Of a stretch of DNA of 64,000 nucleotides, positions 22,288-33,865 are shown piece after piece (the first letter of the stretch is position 1; each line of letters begins with the position of its first letter). Source of the DNA: Cordilura impudica (Eukaryota; Arthropoda; Insecta; Diptera; Scathophagidae). Position numbers and translations under genes: made by a program. Location: NCBI GenBank assembly GCA_963682025.1, contig OY821521.1, positions 56,823,408-56,887,407 on the forward strand, written 5' to 3'. The notes below the pieces were generated by a model. The model saw only the letters and a program-made list of their open reading frames with translations. It did not search any database and was not told the DNA's origin.

Positions 22288-22654
22288 TTTTTTTGTTTAT
22301 AAAAATTACTTGTAACTATTTTTAATAATTTTTTTAAAAAAGTCCAATATTGGGACATTTTCCACATTTTATGGACCGCACTTATTAAGTTAGTTATAGT
22401 TGGGTCCCGATTATAAAAAAAACCCCTGAGACAGTGCAGTGCCTTTTTTATTGTCGTTTTTGTGTAAAAGGTCTGGTTGTCAAGTCCATTAAGTGTGGTG
22501 TTTCTTTTTAAATATAGTCATTTTCTATACTTTTGGTATTTTTGTTATTGTTTATCTTGATGCATTTTGGATTTTTTTTAGAGATAAGGGCGTGAGTGAC
22601 TTTGATCACATTAGCTCATGCACAATTTACAGTATGTAAAAATAGTTGTTTCTT
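22288..22654. other. Unassigned AT-rich sequence
   Basis: No gene recognised. It may be the decayed upstream part of the transposon protein that becomes readable at 22655. Confidence 0.3.
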
Positions 22655-23193
22655 GTGGTCATGATACTTCGTTGAAGAATATCCGTAGTTTTGTATGCCT
22701 CCCACTTTGCATAAATTTTTATTCACGGGCCAGAGATTATACAGCACGCACTTTTACCAATTGGAGAATTATCGGAAGAAGCTGAAGAAGGCAGAAATAA
22801 AGATTTTAAAAATTATAGAGAGCACTTTGCCCGTAAATGCAGCCGGGAAAAGTCCAACGCTGATATGCTCAATAGGTTTCTTCCAAGTTCTGACCCATTT
22901 ATATCTAACATGAGCAAGAAATGTGAGCAGAAAACAAAATTAATTTACCTTCGGAATTAAAGTTATTAGTTTTGGTAAGTATTTCTGATGAAAATTATAA
23001 TAAAGATGTAAATAATGAAAATGGTGATGAAGAAGGTGATGATAATAGCAATGAAGATAGTGATGACGATGATGAAGATTATAATAATTATGATGAAGAT
23101 AATGAAGATTATGATAATTGGGATAGTTATGTGAATTTGATAATTCAGAGAACCACAATTATTTTAATACTCTTTACTAAAATTGTAAAATAA
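22655..23193 (+). pseudogene. C-terminal part of a transposon protein with a long acidic tail
   Basis: The reading is YFVEEYP, then an in-frame TAG (22686-22688) where a Trp is expected, then FCMPPTLHKF. After a frameshift near 22722 it continues IHGPEIIQHALLPIGELSEE, GRNKDFKNYREHFARKCSRE and ADMLNRFLPSSDPFIS. After a second shift near 22945 it gives NLPSELKLLVLVSIS and a tail of about 45 residues dominated by Asp, Glu and Asn (22986-23125), made of GATGAAGAT-like triplets. The hydrophobic blocks resemble the C-terminus of an uncharacterised family common in arthropod transposons; I cannot name it. Upstream domains are not readable. It ends about 80 bp before the long-TIR element at 23276 and may be unrelated to it. 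Confidence 0.55.
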
Positions 23194-23275
23194 AAACAAA
23201 GATTTCTTCAAAAAGTTAAAAAAATTTTTTTTTAATAAGCCTCTATTTTTCGTGACTTTTTAGAGATAATTTTTT

Positions 23276-23850
23276 ATATATGGGGGATTTCATGTCGAGT
23301 GCACCAACTTTTGAAACCGATGTCTTCCGATCGGGATGAAATTTGCACCAATGTTAGTCCTATTTAATAGTAGTTTAGACACAATTTTTCAACAAGATCG
23401 GTCTAGATCCCTGGCCAAACAGGTGTTTTTTCTCATCCATGTAACTTATTACCTATTGTTCTTAGAAAATTTTCTACCAAAGAGTTTAGATAGCTATTTC
23501 TTCAATATTTCGGAAAAAAATACTTAAAAAAAAAAAAAAAATTGTAGACTTTTTTTTTTTGCTAAATTAAAGCATTTTTTGCCTTTTTTTTCAAAAAGGG
23601 CATTTTTTTTTTTTTTTTTTTTCATAAGAAAGCTTAGGATTTTTCCTTTAAGAGGTTTTTGGTCGCTTAGTTGGATGGGAGTGGGATATCTATCAAAATA
23701 AATGTTTTGTAACTCAAGACAACGGTTTTTCAATTTTTCAAAAATGCACTATTTTTAATTTTTTCCTATTTGTGTCTAAAATCTTACAAATAAATCTTAT
23801 ACTGAGAAACTAGACAAACTAAACTTTCCGAAGGTATATAATACCTAACT
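23276..23850 (+). repeat. Left terminal inverted repeat of the 2.7-kb transposon
   Basis: Matches the inverse of 25413-26006. Shared landmarks, outermost first: CATGTCGAGTGCACCAACTT, GTTTAGACACAATTTTTCAA, AACTCAAGACAACGGTTTTT and CTCAGTATAAG-type sequence near the inner edge. Confidence 0.9.
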
Positions 23851-24144
23851 AAAATTTTATACCCTCGATACTGTAATACACAGAATATGTTAACCTCAGG
23901 AAAAAAATCGCTTTTTTCTATAGAAATGTTGAAAAATTATTATTTTTTATTTATTTTTAATAATAATTAAATTAATGTATAATAATAATAATATTAAAAA
24001 TAAAAAGATAAATAATTTATTAAAATTTAATCTTAATTGCATTAGATCCATTTATATCATAACTATTTTTATACTTAATTTATTGTAGCTGATGAAGTAT
24101 TTAAGTCTAAATACCCAGTCTTTCATCCAGCTTTTTTGTCGCCT

Positions 24145-25394
24145 TTATTTACTGCGTTTTTTTGTCAATCCTTTCTTGGCGTTACTAGGTTCAGCTGTTG
24201 ATTTCGCTGCTGGTTTATTTGTTGTCTTTGGAAAGAACTCGCATTGAATACAGGCAGAAAACTTTTTCAACTTGAGTCTTCCACCGACAAGCGGTATAAA
24301 AGCATAGTATTGAGCAGTGCCATCGATTGTTACCGCAGCATCGAATCTGCTCTTCAGTGTTTTCAATGTTTCCTGATGATCCTCTTTGCTACTAAAAACT
24401 ATTTTAGTTTCTTTACAATTTCTCTTTGTCCAATGGAATAAAGCAGTCGCATCTAAGATGCGATCTTGATGAGAGCACTGGAGGCTATACTTCGCTGCAT
24501 TTCTTTTAAGGTTTGCTCCAATACCATCACATGCTACTTTACCATGAGCAGTTGGATGAAAATGCCACTCAGCTGGCATTGCAAAATCTTTTTCATGGAC
24601 CATAAGATTTGCCAAGCTACTTTTGTTTTTAAAATGTTGACGAGCTCCATCCGAAACGTAGTATACCTTCGTTACTGTAAATTTAGATTTTAGATATTTT
24701 AGTATTATCTTCTGGTACTCATAAACTGCAACGCTATCATGTTTTAAATCGTCGGATATGATTGCCATACTTTTGTGTTCCAATTTTTCATCTTTCATGT
24801 AGTAAATAACTACTGTGAATATAGTTGCTTGGTCGTTATTGAAGTGGAATGCTTGTATGGCATCCTGAAGAACATATTTATAGTTTTCTGCGAAATCATA
24901 TGAAATAGCGAATTCACCAGACTTCAAATGTATCTTCAAAGCCTTGAAGAATGACCATTGCTCTTTGACTAAAAAGTCATGGTTTCTCAAGTTTAGCAAT
25001 CCTGTACACATTTCTTCCACAAAATCAGCCACATTTAAAATTATTGTTTTCAATGTGCATTTGTCAGTCTGAATCCAAGAATCAAATTTGACCTCCTCTA
25101 TATATTCTCGATCTAAAGAGTTGATTAAATTTTCTTTGATGAATGTGGTTTTCGGATACATTCACCTAAGTGGCAAGAAGTTGTTGCATTAGGACACATA
25201 GTCAATTTAATGCAACCGCGGTAATCGTGTAAATCTTCTGCCGAATCATCTGTTAAATACTTTAAGTTGATTTCCTTCAACATCAGTTTAACATTTTCAT
25301 GGTAAATTTGGGTTAATTTCGTGAAGCCAATTCTAACATCCTCGTGTTCAGATTGAAATGTTGCAAATAACTCTTTCAGGTTACAGATAACCAT
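24145..25394 (-). pseudogene. Transposase-like protein (FAENY..SDGA..CDGIGA type), one frameshift
   Basis: This is the longest transposase-like reading in the window: 338 codons open from 25161 to 24145, preceded in another frame by 89 codons (25394-25125). The pieces join across a frameshift at a Cys-rich knot: CPNATTSCHLGEC in one frame and PKTTFIKENLINS in the next. Candidate acidic residues sit in SYDFAENYKYVLQDAIQAF (first D, E), VYYVSDGARQHFKNKS (second D) and HGKVACDGIGANLKRNA (third D), spaced as in an RNase H-fold DDE/D domain. The C-terminus is Lys/Ala-rich and nuclear-targeting in appearance (KKGLTKKRSK). Relatives are widespread uncharacterised arthropod proteins; the superfamily name is unknown to me. 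The N-terminal zinc-finger region is missing: the reading begins right at the inner edge of the right TIR, and a short block between FTKLT and IYHENVKLML is deleted. Confidence 0.8.
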
Positions 25395-25412
25395 TCTCTT
25401 CTGTTATGTTAT

Positions 25413-26006
25413 GAAGGTATGTTACATACCTTCGGAAAGGTTAATTTGTCTAGTTTCTCAGTATAAGTTTTATTTGTAAGGTTTTTCACATAAATAGGAA
25501 AAAATTCAAAATAGTGCATTTGTGAAAAATTGAAAAACCGTTGTCTTGAGTTACAAAACATTTATTTTGATAGATATCACACTCCCATCCCACTAAGCGA
25601 CCAAAAAGCTCTTAAAGGAAAAATCCTAAGCTTTCTTATGAAAAAAAATGCACTCTTTGAAAAAAAGGCAAAAAATGCTTTAATTTAGCAAAAAAAAAGT
25701 CAAAAAAAATTTTTTCTTTTTTAAGTATTTTTTTCCGAAATATTGAAGAAGTAGCTATCTAAACTATTTGGGAGAAAATTTTCTAAGAACAATAGGTAAT
25801 AAGTTACATGATTGAGAAGAAACACCTGTTTGGCCAAAATGTCAAATTTTGATCCCCTCTAACTCAGAGACATCTGGACCGATCTTATTGAAAAATTGTG
25901 TCTAAACTACTATCCAATAGGACTAACCTTGGTGCAAATTTCATCCCGATCGGAAGACATCGGTTTCAAAAGTTGGTGCACTTGACATGAAACCCCCCAT
26001 ATATAT
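25413..26006 (-). repeat. Right terminal inverted repeat of the 2.7-kb transposon
   Basis: Inverse of 23276-23850. Its inner edge carries a perfect palindrome, GAAGGTATGT/T/ACATACCTTC (25413-25433), about 20 bp upstream of where the transposase reading starts. Confidence 0.9.
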
Positions 26007-26289
26007 ATTTAGTGAAAAACAAAATTTTGATTTTAAATTAATTTTATACTAATATTAATATACATTATATATTTATCATTAAAGTCTTTTTATAGCACAT
26101 TAAGCACGCTCTAATTTCCAATTCGGTTTATTCATTTATCGCTTTTCATTCCAAAGTTACAGTTAAAATAGTGAACTAAGAACTTTTTTTGCCGAAAAAC
26201 GAAAACATGTTAAAAAATTTTTTTTTTCTAAAATGCTGTGTTTTTATGATTAAGCATCAATAAAAACTCAAAATATTTATAAACTACGG

Positions 26290-26815
26290 CTTCCCTGAAT
26301 TAATCGCCACTATGAGTACCATCGAACCCACTGTGCGGCGAGGCCCATTTCACACTCTATGGAGGGATTAACCAGATAAATTTTCACACGTGGGAATGGG
26401 AGAATCCATACGAGATTCGGGCATAGTCAAAAAGTGACTGTTTTTGACCGGCGTTGGCACCGAAACGATCAATGGACCATTTTTCTTCAGAGAAGAAGAA
26501 ACTGTCGATGGGAAGCAATATCGGTGGATGTTGGTTGGCGCATTATAACTTCGCTAAAATTCCTAGAAAAGGTGTAGATGGTGCACTGTGTCACACTTCA
26601 AGTCAAACAATGCAATTTCTATGACAAAAGTTCTGACGACCCAGATCTCCAGATCTGACCCCTCCGGACTTGTTCTGTGCGGGTATTTGCAAAGAAAAGT
26701 ATAGGCCAATAAGCCTTAGCCCATTGACGAGCTCAAGGTAAACATTCGTGTGGAAATCATGGTTTTGCTGCCCGAGACGCTTGATATATTATTCAGAAAG
26801 TAGTTGAAATGAATT
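26290..26815 (+). pseudogene. mariner-type transposase, C-terminal half, decayed
   Basis: Blocks read on the plus strand: FTLYGGIN (26350), NFHTWEWENPYEIRA (26375), DGALCHTSSQTMQFL (26580), RSPDLTPPDLF (26645) and DELKVNIRVEI then LLPETLD (26728-26790). The order of HF..G, GA.CH and SPDLTP is the catalytic core of Tc1/mariner-type transposases. Multiple frame changes and a lost WGY box show it is dead. It is a different subfamily from the copy split by the MULE. Confidence 0.75.
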
Positions 26816-26819
26816 GATA

Positions 26820-27334
26820 AAGACCAAGTTAAATAAAAAAAAAATATCGCACATATGAAAATCAATTGATCTTTTTTATGTTATTGAATGTTCACAATAA
26901 ATACCTTTACTACTTTCCATCTGTGACTCCACCAGTAAATATCATTCATACTAATAATTCCTAAGCATATGATTCACTAATTTTCTACGTGTGTTTAGTT
27001 TCTTGTTGCCTCTTAGGCATCACTCTGGCAATGTCACAATCTAAAGGGTGAGTTCTTCCCGAGATACAATGTTATAGCCTTTGAGAAGCCCTTGTTTCCA
27101 AAAGGCTCAAACAGAAAGGGACTGGGGGTCCGGATCATGGCGGACAATCTTCTTCTCTATTTACTTTTCCTTATATTAATCCTCATAGGATACTATAGAA
27201 AAAAATTGATTAATTCCTGTAGAACCGCTCCCCTACAACACAAGAAAAAAATTCGCGCCAGACCACATTTTACAGAATGCGAATGAAATCTCGTTATTTT
27301 AATAAATAAATTTTCAAGGGAGTAAGTACCCTAT
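26820..27334. other. Unassigned sequence
   Basis: No domain or repeat is recognised. A 64-codon open frame (27092-27286) contains a hydrophobic segment (LLLYLLFLILILIGYY), but nothing else supports it as a gene. Confidence 0.3.
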
Positions 27335-27343
27335 ATATACCAT

Positions 27344-30123
27344 TAGGGTGGCCCTTAATAAAAAAAGTGTTCAAACTGTCGGTCTCACCCCCTAGAAATA
27401 TGCGAATAGCAAAAAAACTGAGAAATACAAAGTTTTGGGCCAATCAAAAAACGTTTAGTCGTGGCGCAAAGCGATTGAAAATTTCAAGTGTGTTTATATT
27501 AGGAAAATATGACTTTTTTTCAGATTTTACGAAAATTTCGTTCTATAGTTTAATTTTACCGACAAGCTGTTATATAATTCGGGATCAGTATTAAATTATC
27601 CTTTCAAAAGACTACAAAACTTCAAAATCGAATAAAACCTCGCCAAGAAATAGCAAATGCCCCAGACCACTTTTGTGCCAAAAAAAACTACGTCATGAAA
27701 TTTGATGGCATTTTTTTCAACTTAGAGAAATTGATTAAAGCCATCATTCTTTTTTGGTCTCTATACTCTTAAATACTCAGATATGAAGTATTGTTTTATT
27801 ACCACGTTGTTAACCTATTGCGCATTGAGACCGAAAATTGGAAATTTTTTTGATAAAATTTTTAAAACTCCTTCTTCAAGTTTGAAAAATTTTCTTAAAC
27901 AAAATTTAAAAAAATTAATATATTACTTTAAGGTTTTATTAAATACAAGTTGCAGATTAACTGTGTGAATTTTTAAGTAAATTCCTCTACCAGAATTTTT
28001 TTGACAAAGATTTTATTTTTGCGGATTTCAAGAAAACTTGGATTTTTGTGAAATATTCTGTAAATGTACTCTTTCTAAATACTTTGTATCAAAAATTGAT
28101 CACTTTTCTACTTTTAAATGTTATATTTTATCTTAATAGCCTAGGGTTTCGGAAAAAAATAATATGACTCCATTAACCCTTTTGGAATTGGGATCACATA
28201 TGACCCCAAGATAATAAGAGACAATTTATTCAAAAAAGTCAAATATTTTGTAAGTGCTGTCCAATTTTTAGATGCGACGCTTAAAATATAATAACCAAAT
28301 GTGTGGAAGTTTCGTTCCAAAAATTTTGGATAATTCCGAGAACGCTAACCCATTATTTGCCAAGGCCAGATTTGGATTTTAAGATATTTTTAAATAAAAA
28401 TTACCGAAAACGACTTTTTCTATTACACTCGCTGAAACCACTATGTAGAATTTAAGAAAAATAATTCGGTTAATTTTTATTTATTTAACCATTCAGTGCT
28501 CCTGGGATCAAAATAATCCATTGTGATATATCATTGATGCAATTATCTGCTTATTGCTCGCGAATATAAATTAAAACAACTTTTAACCAATTTTGTTATA
28601 AACTGTTGAATTTCTTGCTTTCTCACTCACCAATTTGGTGGATATTGACAAAAAACGCCAAAAAAAAATTTTCAGGTCGATCGGTTAAGATGCCATTACT
28701 TATAATGGTTGACATTTTTTGATTTTTTATAATCGGTCACTTTATATTATCTTCAATGTCACCTACATGTTTTGAAACTTCTACCATTTTATATCCCAGT
28801 TTTAAATAGTTTATTAAATAAAAGTAAATTTCAAATATAATAATATATATAAAAGTTAATATTAAATTAATACTACTCTTAATGGAATAAATTACAAAAC
28901 TAAATCAAAGTGAATTTCAAAAAACGTCCTATTTTTGAGACATATGACCTAAGTTGTTTTAATTTATATTCGCGAGCAATAAGCAGATAATTGCACCAAA
29001 GATATATCACAATGGATAATTTTGATCTCAGGAGCATTGAAGGGTTAAATAAATAAAAATTAACCGAATTATTTTTCCTAAATTCTAAATAGTGGTATCA
29101 ACGAGTTTATTAGAAAAACTCGTTTTAGGTCATTTTTATTTAAAAATATCTTAAAATCCAAAGCTGGCCTTGGCAAATAATGGGTTAACGTTCTCGGATT
29201 TATCCAAAATTTTTGAAACGAAACTTCTATACATTTGGTTATTATATTTTAAGCGTCACATCTAAAAATTGGACAGCACTTACAAAATATTTGACTTTTT
29301 TGAATAAATTGTCTTTTATTATCTTGGGGTCATATGTGACCCCAATTCCAAAAGGGTTGATGGAGTCATATTATTTTTTCCGAAACCCTAGGCTATTAAG
29401 ATAAAATATAACATTTAAAAGTAGAAAAGTGATGAATTTTTGATACAAAGTATTTAGAAAGAGTACATTTACGGAATATTTCACAAAAATCCAAGTTTTC
29501 TCGAAATCGGCAAAAATTAAATCCTTTTCAAAAAAATTCTGGTAGAGGGATTTATTTAATAAAACCTAAAAGTAATATATTAATTTTTTTAAATTTTGTT
29601 TGAAAAAGGAGTTTTAAAAATTTTATCAAAAAATTTCCAATTTTCGGTCGCAATGCGCAATAGGTTAACAACGTGGTAATAAAACAATACTTCACATCTG
29701 AATACTTATAAGTATAGAGACCAAAAAAGAATGATGGCTTTAATCAATTTCTCTGAGTTGAAAAAAATGCCATCAAATTTCATGACGTAGTTTTTTTTTG
29801 GCACAAAAGTGGTCTGGGGCATTTGCTATTTCTTGGCGAGGTTTTATTCGATTTTGAAGTTTTATAGCCTTTTGAAAGGATAATATAATACTGATCCCGA
29901 ATTATATAACAGCTTGTCGGTAAAATTAAACTATAGAACGAAATTTTCGTAAAACATAAAACACACTTAAAATTTTCAATCGCTTTGCGCCTCGACTAAA
30001 TGTTTTTTGATTGCCCCAAAACTTTGTATTTCTCAGTTTTTTTGCTATTCGCATACTTCTAGGGGGGTGAGACCGACAGGTTGAATACTTTTTTTTCCCT
30101 CCATATAACGAAGGGCCACCCTA
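27344..30123. mobile_element. Foldback element FB1, 2,780 bp with ~1.2-kb arms
   Basis: The element begins TAGGGTGGCCCTTAAT and ends with the inverse GGGCCACCCTA. It is flanked by ATATACCAT on both sides (27335-27343 and 30124-30132). The left arm runs to about 28578 and the right arm from about 28952, both ending at GTTGTTTTAATTTATATTCG or its inverse. About 370 bp of unpaired AT-rich sequence separates them. Landmarks shared by the arms include CACCCCCTAGAAATATGCG and the CATATGACCCCAA motif. No coding capacity. Copies lie at 40262-41142 (half) and 51443-53819. Confidence 0.9.
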
Positions 30124-30132
30124 ATATACCAT

Positions 30133-31140
30133 AGTACAGTATTTTTCCCCTTTTTGGCTGAGGTACAGCGTATTAAAAGGCTCCGATTTTGTCATTGGTA
30201 ATTTGGTATGCCTAATATTCATTAAAATACTTTTTTTAAAGTAAATTTAAAATTTCCCTACATGGCTTGTAGAAAGTTTTGTGTGAACAGCTGGTCCATT
30301 ATATATAGCTGGTTAGCCTGGATATTGTTTTTTTATTTTTTTTTTTTTTCGTAGTTATACTTATTTCGTATTGTGCTCTACTTACAAATATTCACATGGG
30401 ATATTAAATAATGTTTGATTCCAAACAGGGTTAGTTTAAAAAAGGGCTTTGTCATTTGATTTAATGTGCGTTATTGCTGTTGTATTTAGTTCTTCATCCT
30501 TTTCTTCTTGAGCGACCCACTTAAGTATGTTGCTACGAATGAAATGAAACTTTAACGATATACTTAATTTAAGTAAAATAAAAAAGAATAAACATTCATT
30601 TTACAACATTCTTTTCGTGTTGCAAACAAACGGTAACAAGATTAAAATTCATTTAACTTTAGAACATTTTGTTTTTTTATTTTTTTAACAATTTAACTTT
30701 TTCAAAAGTAGCCTTGTTAATGTCTTTTTTTTCGCTTTGACTTGTAGAACACAGAGAAAAAAAATTAAAATAATTTATTTCTCTTAACTTTCAACTGTTA
30801 CACAGCACAATTAACAAAACTTTTAGGTGGGTACATAGCGACTGCAGGCTGTGCTGTAAATTGTTTTTGATAATTTGTGATAATCAGTATATGATGCATA
30901 TTTCGACCTATTTTTTATGAAGGGTAATAACCTCACTACTTGAGGCAATAATTTATTTTCAAAGTTCTCTGAATTAATTCTTAGTCTTTGCAAATTCAGT
31001 TAATTTAATATCTAAGTCCCTAGGACTAAAAATTTGGGCATAAATATGTCCCTCAAATATCTAGTCTTGAATTTAAATCTCTAAACGATAAAAATTTTAC
31101 AAAAAAAAAAAATTTTAATAAAACTAAATAAATTTTAATC
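30133..31140. other. Unassigned AT-rich sequence
   Basis: No gene or repeat family is recognised. Long poly-T and poly-A runs occur (near 30340, 30670, 30730 and 31105). Confidence 0.35.
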
Positions 31141-31920
31141 AAGTAAGAAATTTAAAAAAGTACTACTAAAAAAACACGTGAGAAAATTATAGTCGGTCCA
31201 GACCGACTATACGATATCCTATACCATGGTTTAGAGACCCTATCCCTTCGGTCCAATTAATTGGATATAGAAATAGTGGCATTGTTATTAATTTTTTGGG
31301 CTGCAGATATGAAAAAGTTCACATCAGATGCCATATTTACATGGGGACTAGGTCGAAAAATGGACCGATCCTGACTATATTTGGTAAAGTCACTTATATT
31401 TTGAAAAAATGTATAGAAACCAAATTTGAGAAAAATCTGTGCAATATTTTGTTTTTTGATAGATTTAAGTGAAAATCGGGAAACAGCTTTATAAGGGGGA
31501 TATTACAAAGAATTGCCATATGGGGTTCATGTTTGAACAAATGATAAATAGATGTAATAAACACACACAAACCCATTTTAACTGAGATCTATATGATAAA
31601 TTGGATCTTATGGCAATTTAAGTCGATTTCGTAGGGGTCATTTGTATGTGGACTAGGTCTCAACATGGACCGAATTTCAACAGTTTCGATAGCGTTCATC
31701 CTATGGCCAATAGAAGCTTATGTACAAAATTTCATTAAAATATATTCATATTTGCGACCTGTAGTTAGATTATAAAATATACATGGACACACAGACGGAC
31801 GGACAGACGGACGGACATCGCTAAATCGACGCAGAAAGTGATTCTGGTCAAATATTTTTGGTAGTTACAAACATCAGCACAAAGTCATTATACCCAAACC
31901 GCATAGTGGTATAAGGTATA
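31141..31920 (-). mobile_element. DINE-A copy 8
   Basis: Inverted full copy. CAAGTAAGAAA at 31141 is a displaced tail, with about 35 bp of extra sequence before the hairpin AGTCGGTCCAGACCGACT. The 5' hairpin ends at GTGGTATAAGGTATA (31920). Confidence 0.85.
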
Positions 31921-31924
31921 AATA

Positions 31925-31972
31925 AAAAAACGAAAGTGTTGGGTTCGGCTGTATCGAATCTTTAGTACTCGC
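31925..31972 (-). mobile_element. DINE-B 3' hairpin fragment
   Basis: GTGTTGGGTTCGGCTGTATC then GAATCTTTAGTACTCG is the inverse of a second DINE family's 3' end (TTCGGCATAGCCGAA hairpin plus CTTACTTGTTT). Only the hairpin remains. Better copies lie at 41500 and 48070. Confidence 0.5.
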
Positions 31973-32032
31973 CACCTGGGATTTACGTTTACATAAGTAT
32001 ATATCTGGTTTAATTTCACTATTTGTAACAAA

Positions 32033-32090
32033 CTAGCAGAGCCCAGCACTCGAAATTCCGGTTCAGAGTCTAGGAACTTAAATTTGTTCA
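32033..32090 (-). mobile_element. Helitron H 3'-end fragment
   Basis: CTAGCAGAGCCCAGCACTCG and the AAATTCCGG hairpin remnant are the inverse of the family-H 3' end. Confidence 0.65.
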
Positions 32091-32124
32091 TCTAATTTTT
32101 TTTTCAATATTTTCTTAATCTATA

Positions 32125-32463
32125 CTAGCAGATTCCAGCCCTCGATATTCGAGTACAAATTCTAGGAAATTTTATTTTTTCATGAAATAAAGGCCCTAAA
32201 GGTATGCTAGTCAATTATAGCCAATTCACTAATCAACACAAAAAAAAAACTCATTTTTATTACAATTATAGCATTCTATAATTTTATGTATGTGTTAGTA
32301 GCAACCTTAAATGCAATTTACTCAAAATAAAGGAAAAAATTTAAAAATCTTTCATTCTGCAAAATGGCTAAAAAAAAATACCTGTCAAATAATATACGTT
32401 TGGTCAAAATCGGGATAAGACGGTAGAACAAAACATGGTCGCCTAGCCTATTAATATTATAGA
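32125..32463 (-). mobile_element. Helitron H copy 2
   Basis: CTAG (complement) at 32125, hairpin CTCGATATTCGAG, and inverted 5' terminus GCCTATTAATATTATAGA ending at 32463. An internal deletion makes it about 340 bp. Confidence 0.85.
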
Positions 32464-32599
32464 TATATGTATACATAATTTATCACTATTTAAATAAAAT
32501 TCACTAAATTGTGAATTTTGAAATAAAATTCATTAAATTTCATTATAAATATTTATTGAAACCACAGAAGATATACAAATAGGTTTGTGAATAAATAAT

Positions 32600-32895
32600 T
32601 TTATAAGAGCTTAAAGACATGCTTATCAATTTTAGCCAATTCATAAACATGCATGCAGCATTGTTAAATTTTTTATTTGCAAGTTGCAACTTAAATATGT
32701 GTTTTATGTATGTATTAGTGGCAACTTTAAATGATTATTACTCCAAGAAAATGTACCAGATGGTGCACATCTGTTAAGATGGTGAACATCGGTAAAGAAA
32801 TTCCATTCAAATGGTTTATTTTTTGCCAAAATCGGTTGATAACTAAAAGTAAGGAAGGGGTCAATAAAAATCGCTTTGCCTATTAATATTATAGA
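32600..32895 (-). mobile_element. Helitron H-related copy (divergent subfamily)
   Basis: Shares the AATTTTAGCCAATTCA segment, the AACTTTAAATG segment and the inverted 5' end GCCTATTAATATTATAGA. It also carries a variant with CAGATGGTGCACATC that recurs near 38950. The 3' hairpin end is missing. Confidence 0.65.
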
Positions 32896-33089
32896 CTTAA
32901 ATAAAATACTTGAAAAATTAAATAATTCGATAAAATCGATACATATTATTACATTAAACGCATTGAATTTTTAACAATTTTTAGGGGTGCCTCCATATTT
33001 AAGGTCATATCTTGTAACAATCATGCCCTACTTTTCTCATTTAAAATAATTACCTGCCTCAATTAATGGTAAACAATACTGTCCTAAGC

Positions 33090-33335
33090 TTACCAAGGTA
33101 AAAGGTTAATTTTGGGAATGAGCGTGATTTCAATAACAAACAGACGGACGGACAGCCGGATAGATGGAAGGACGGGCAGACGAGCTGGAAAAAGGTTTAT
33201 TTGGTGAATGAACGTGATTTCAATAGACAAAGAAACGGACGGTAGCCAGATAGATGGAAGTACGAACAGATGGACATGGCTATATCTACTCGAGTTCTTA
33301 TATGAATTAAAAATATATTTTTTATGGGGTCGCTT
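33090..33335 (-). mobile_element. DINE-B/C 5'-core fragments
   Basis: Two consecutive inverted cores, each with GTGATTTCAATA followed by CGGACGG-type repeats (about 33125-33180 and 33215-33280). The second continues into CGAGTTCTTATATGAATTAA and is interrupted at 33336 by the hAT element. Confidence 0.55.
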
Positions 33336-33432
33336 TAGTGAATCTAACCTCGAGTATCGAGTACCCGCGTACTCGGTACTTTTTTCGATTACTCGATTAT
33401 CCGGGTAAATACGATAATTGTAGCCGGGCTTG

Positions 33433-33830
33433 TATTTAATTTTTATACCCTCCACGCCACTGTAAAGAGGGTATATATCAGTTTGTAATTCCATTTGTAA
33501 CGCAGCTCGAGTCGATATAGCAATGTCCGTCTGTCCGTCTGTCTGTTGAAATCACGCTCATTGCCAAAGTATACCATTTACTTAGGTAAAGTTATGATAG
33601 TATTGTTTGTCATTTATCCCAGCAGGTTGGTATTGAAAATGGGGTAAATCGTCCATAATTGTGTCGAGATCTGTCCAAAAAGATGAAGATACCTCTAATA
33701 AAAATGGAAAATCCTGTGTGTTTGTTGCGGCTGAACATAACAGTTGTACAGCAACATAAAAAAAAATGACAAAAAAAAAATGATGTAAAATTCCAAGATT
33801 ACAACTAACATGAGCTAACTTAGGAGTATT
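33433..33830 (+). mobile_element. DINE-B 5' part inside the hAT
   Basis: TTTTATACCCTCCACGCCAC opens a 5' hairpin with GAGGGTATA, followed by GAGTCGATATAGCAATGTCC, GTCTGTC repeats and an AAATCACGCTC segment. This is the INE-1 layout of a second family. The 3' hairpin is missing and the exact end is unclear. Confidence 0.6.
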
Positions 33831-33865
33831 GCCATATATTGTTTTATCTTTATCACGCTATAACA

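Larger units (their letters stand above)
23276..26006 (-). mobile_element. 2.7-kb DNA transposon with ~575-bp terminal inverted repeats
   Basis: The left end (TATATGGGGGATTTCATGTC) and the inverted right end (TATATGGGGGGTTTCATGTC) match. Similarity continues inward for nearly 600 bp on each side, to TTTCCGAAGGTAT. Between the arms lies one transposase-like gene on the minus strand (24145-25394). The target duplication is not resolved because both edges fall in TA-rich sequence. The arms differ by small indels in poly-A/T runs, so the element is old but still recognisable end to end. Confidence 0.9.

Noticed and set aside
27367..29404. Short open frames inside the foldback arms
   Set aside because: Each appears in AT-rich arm sequence and has a counterpart in the other arm only by inverse repetition; no protein-like composition.
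33090..33494. 134-codon minus-strand open frame
   Set aside because: It spans DINE cores and the hAT terminus; the apparent peptide repeats come from GTCCGTC-type sequence.
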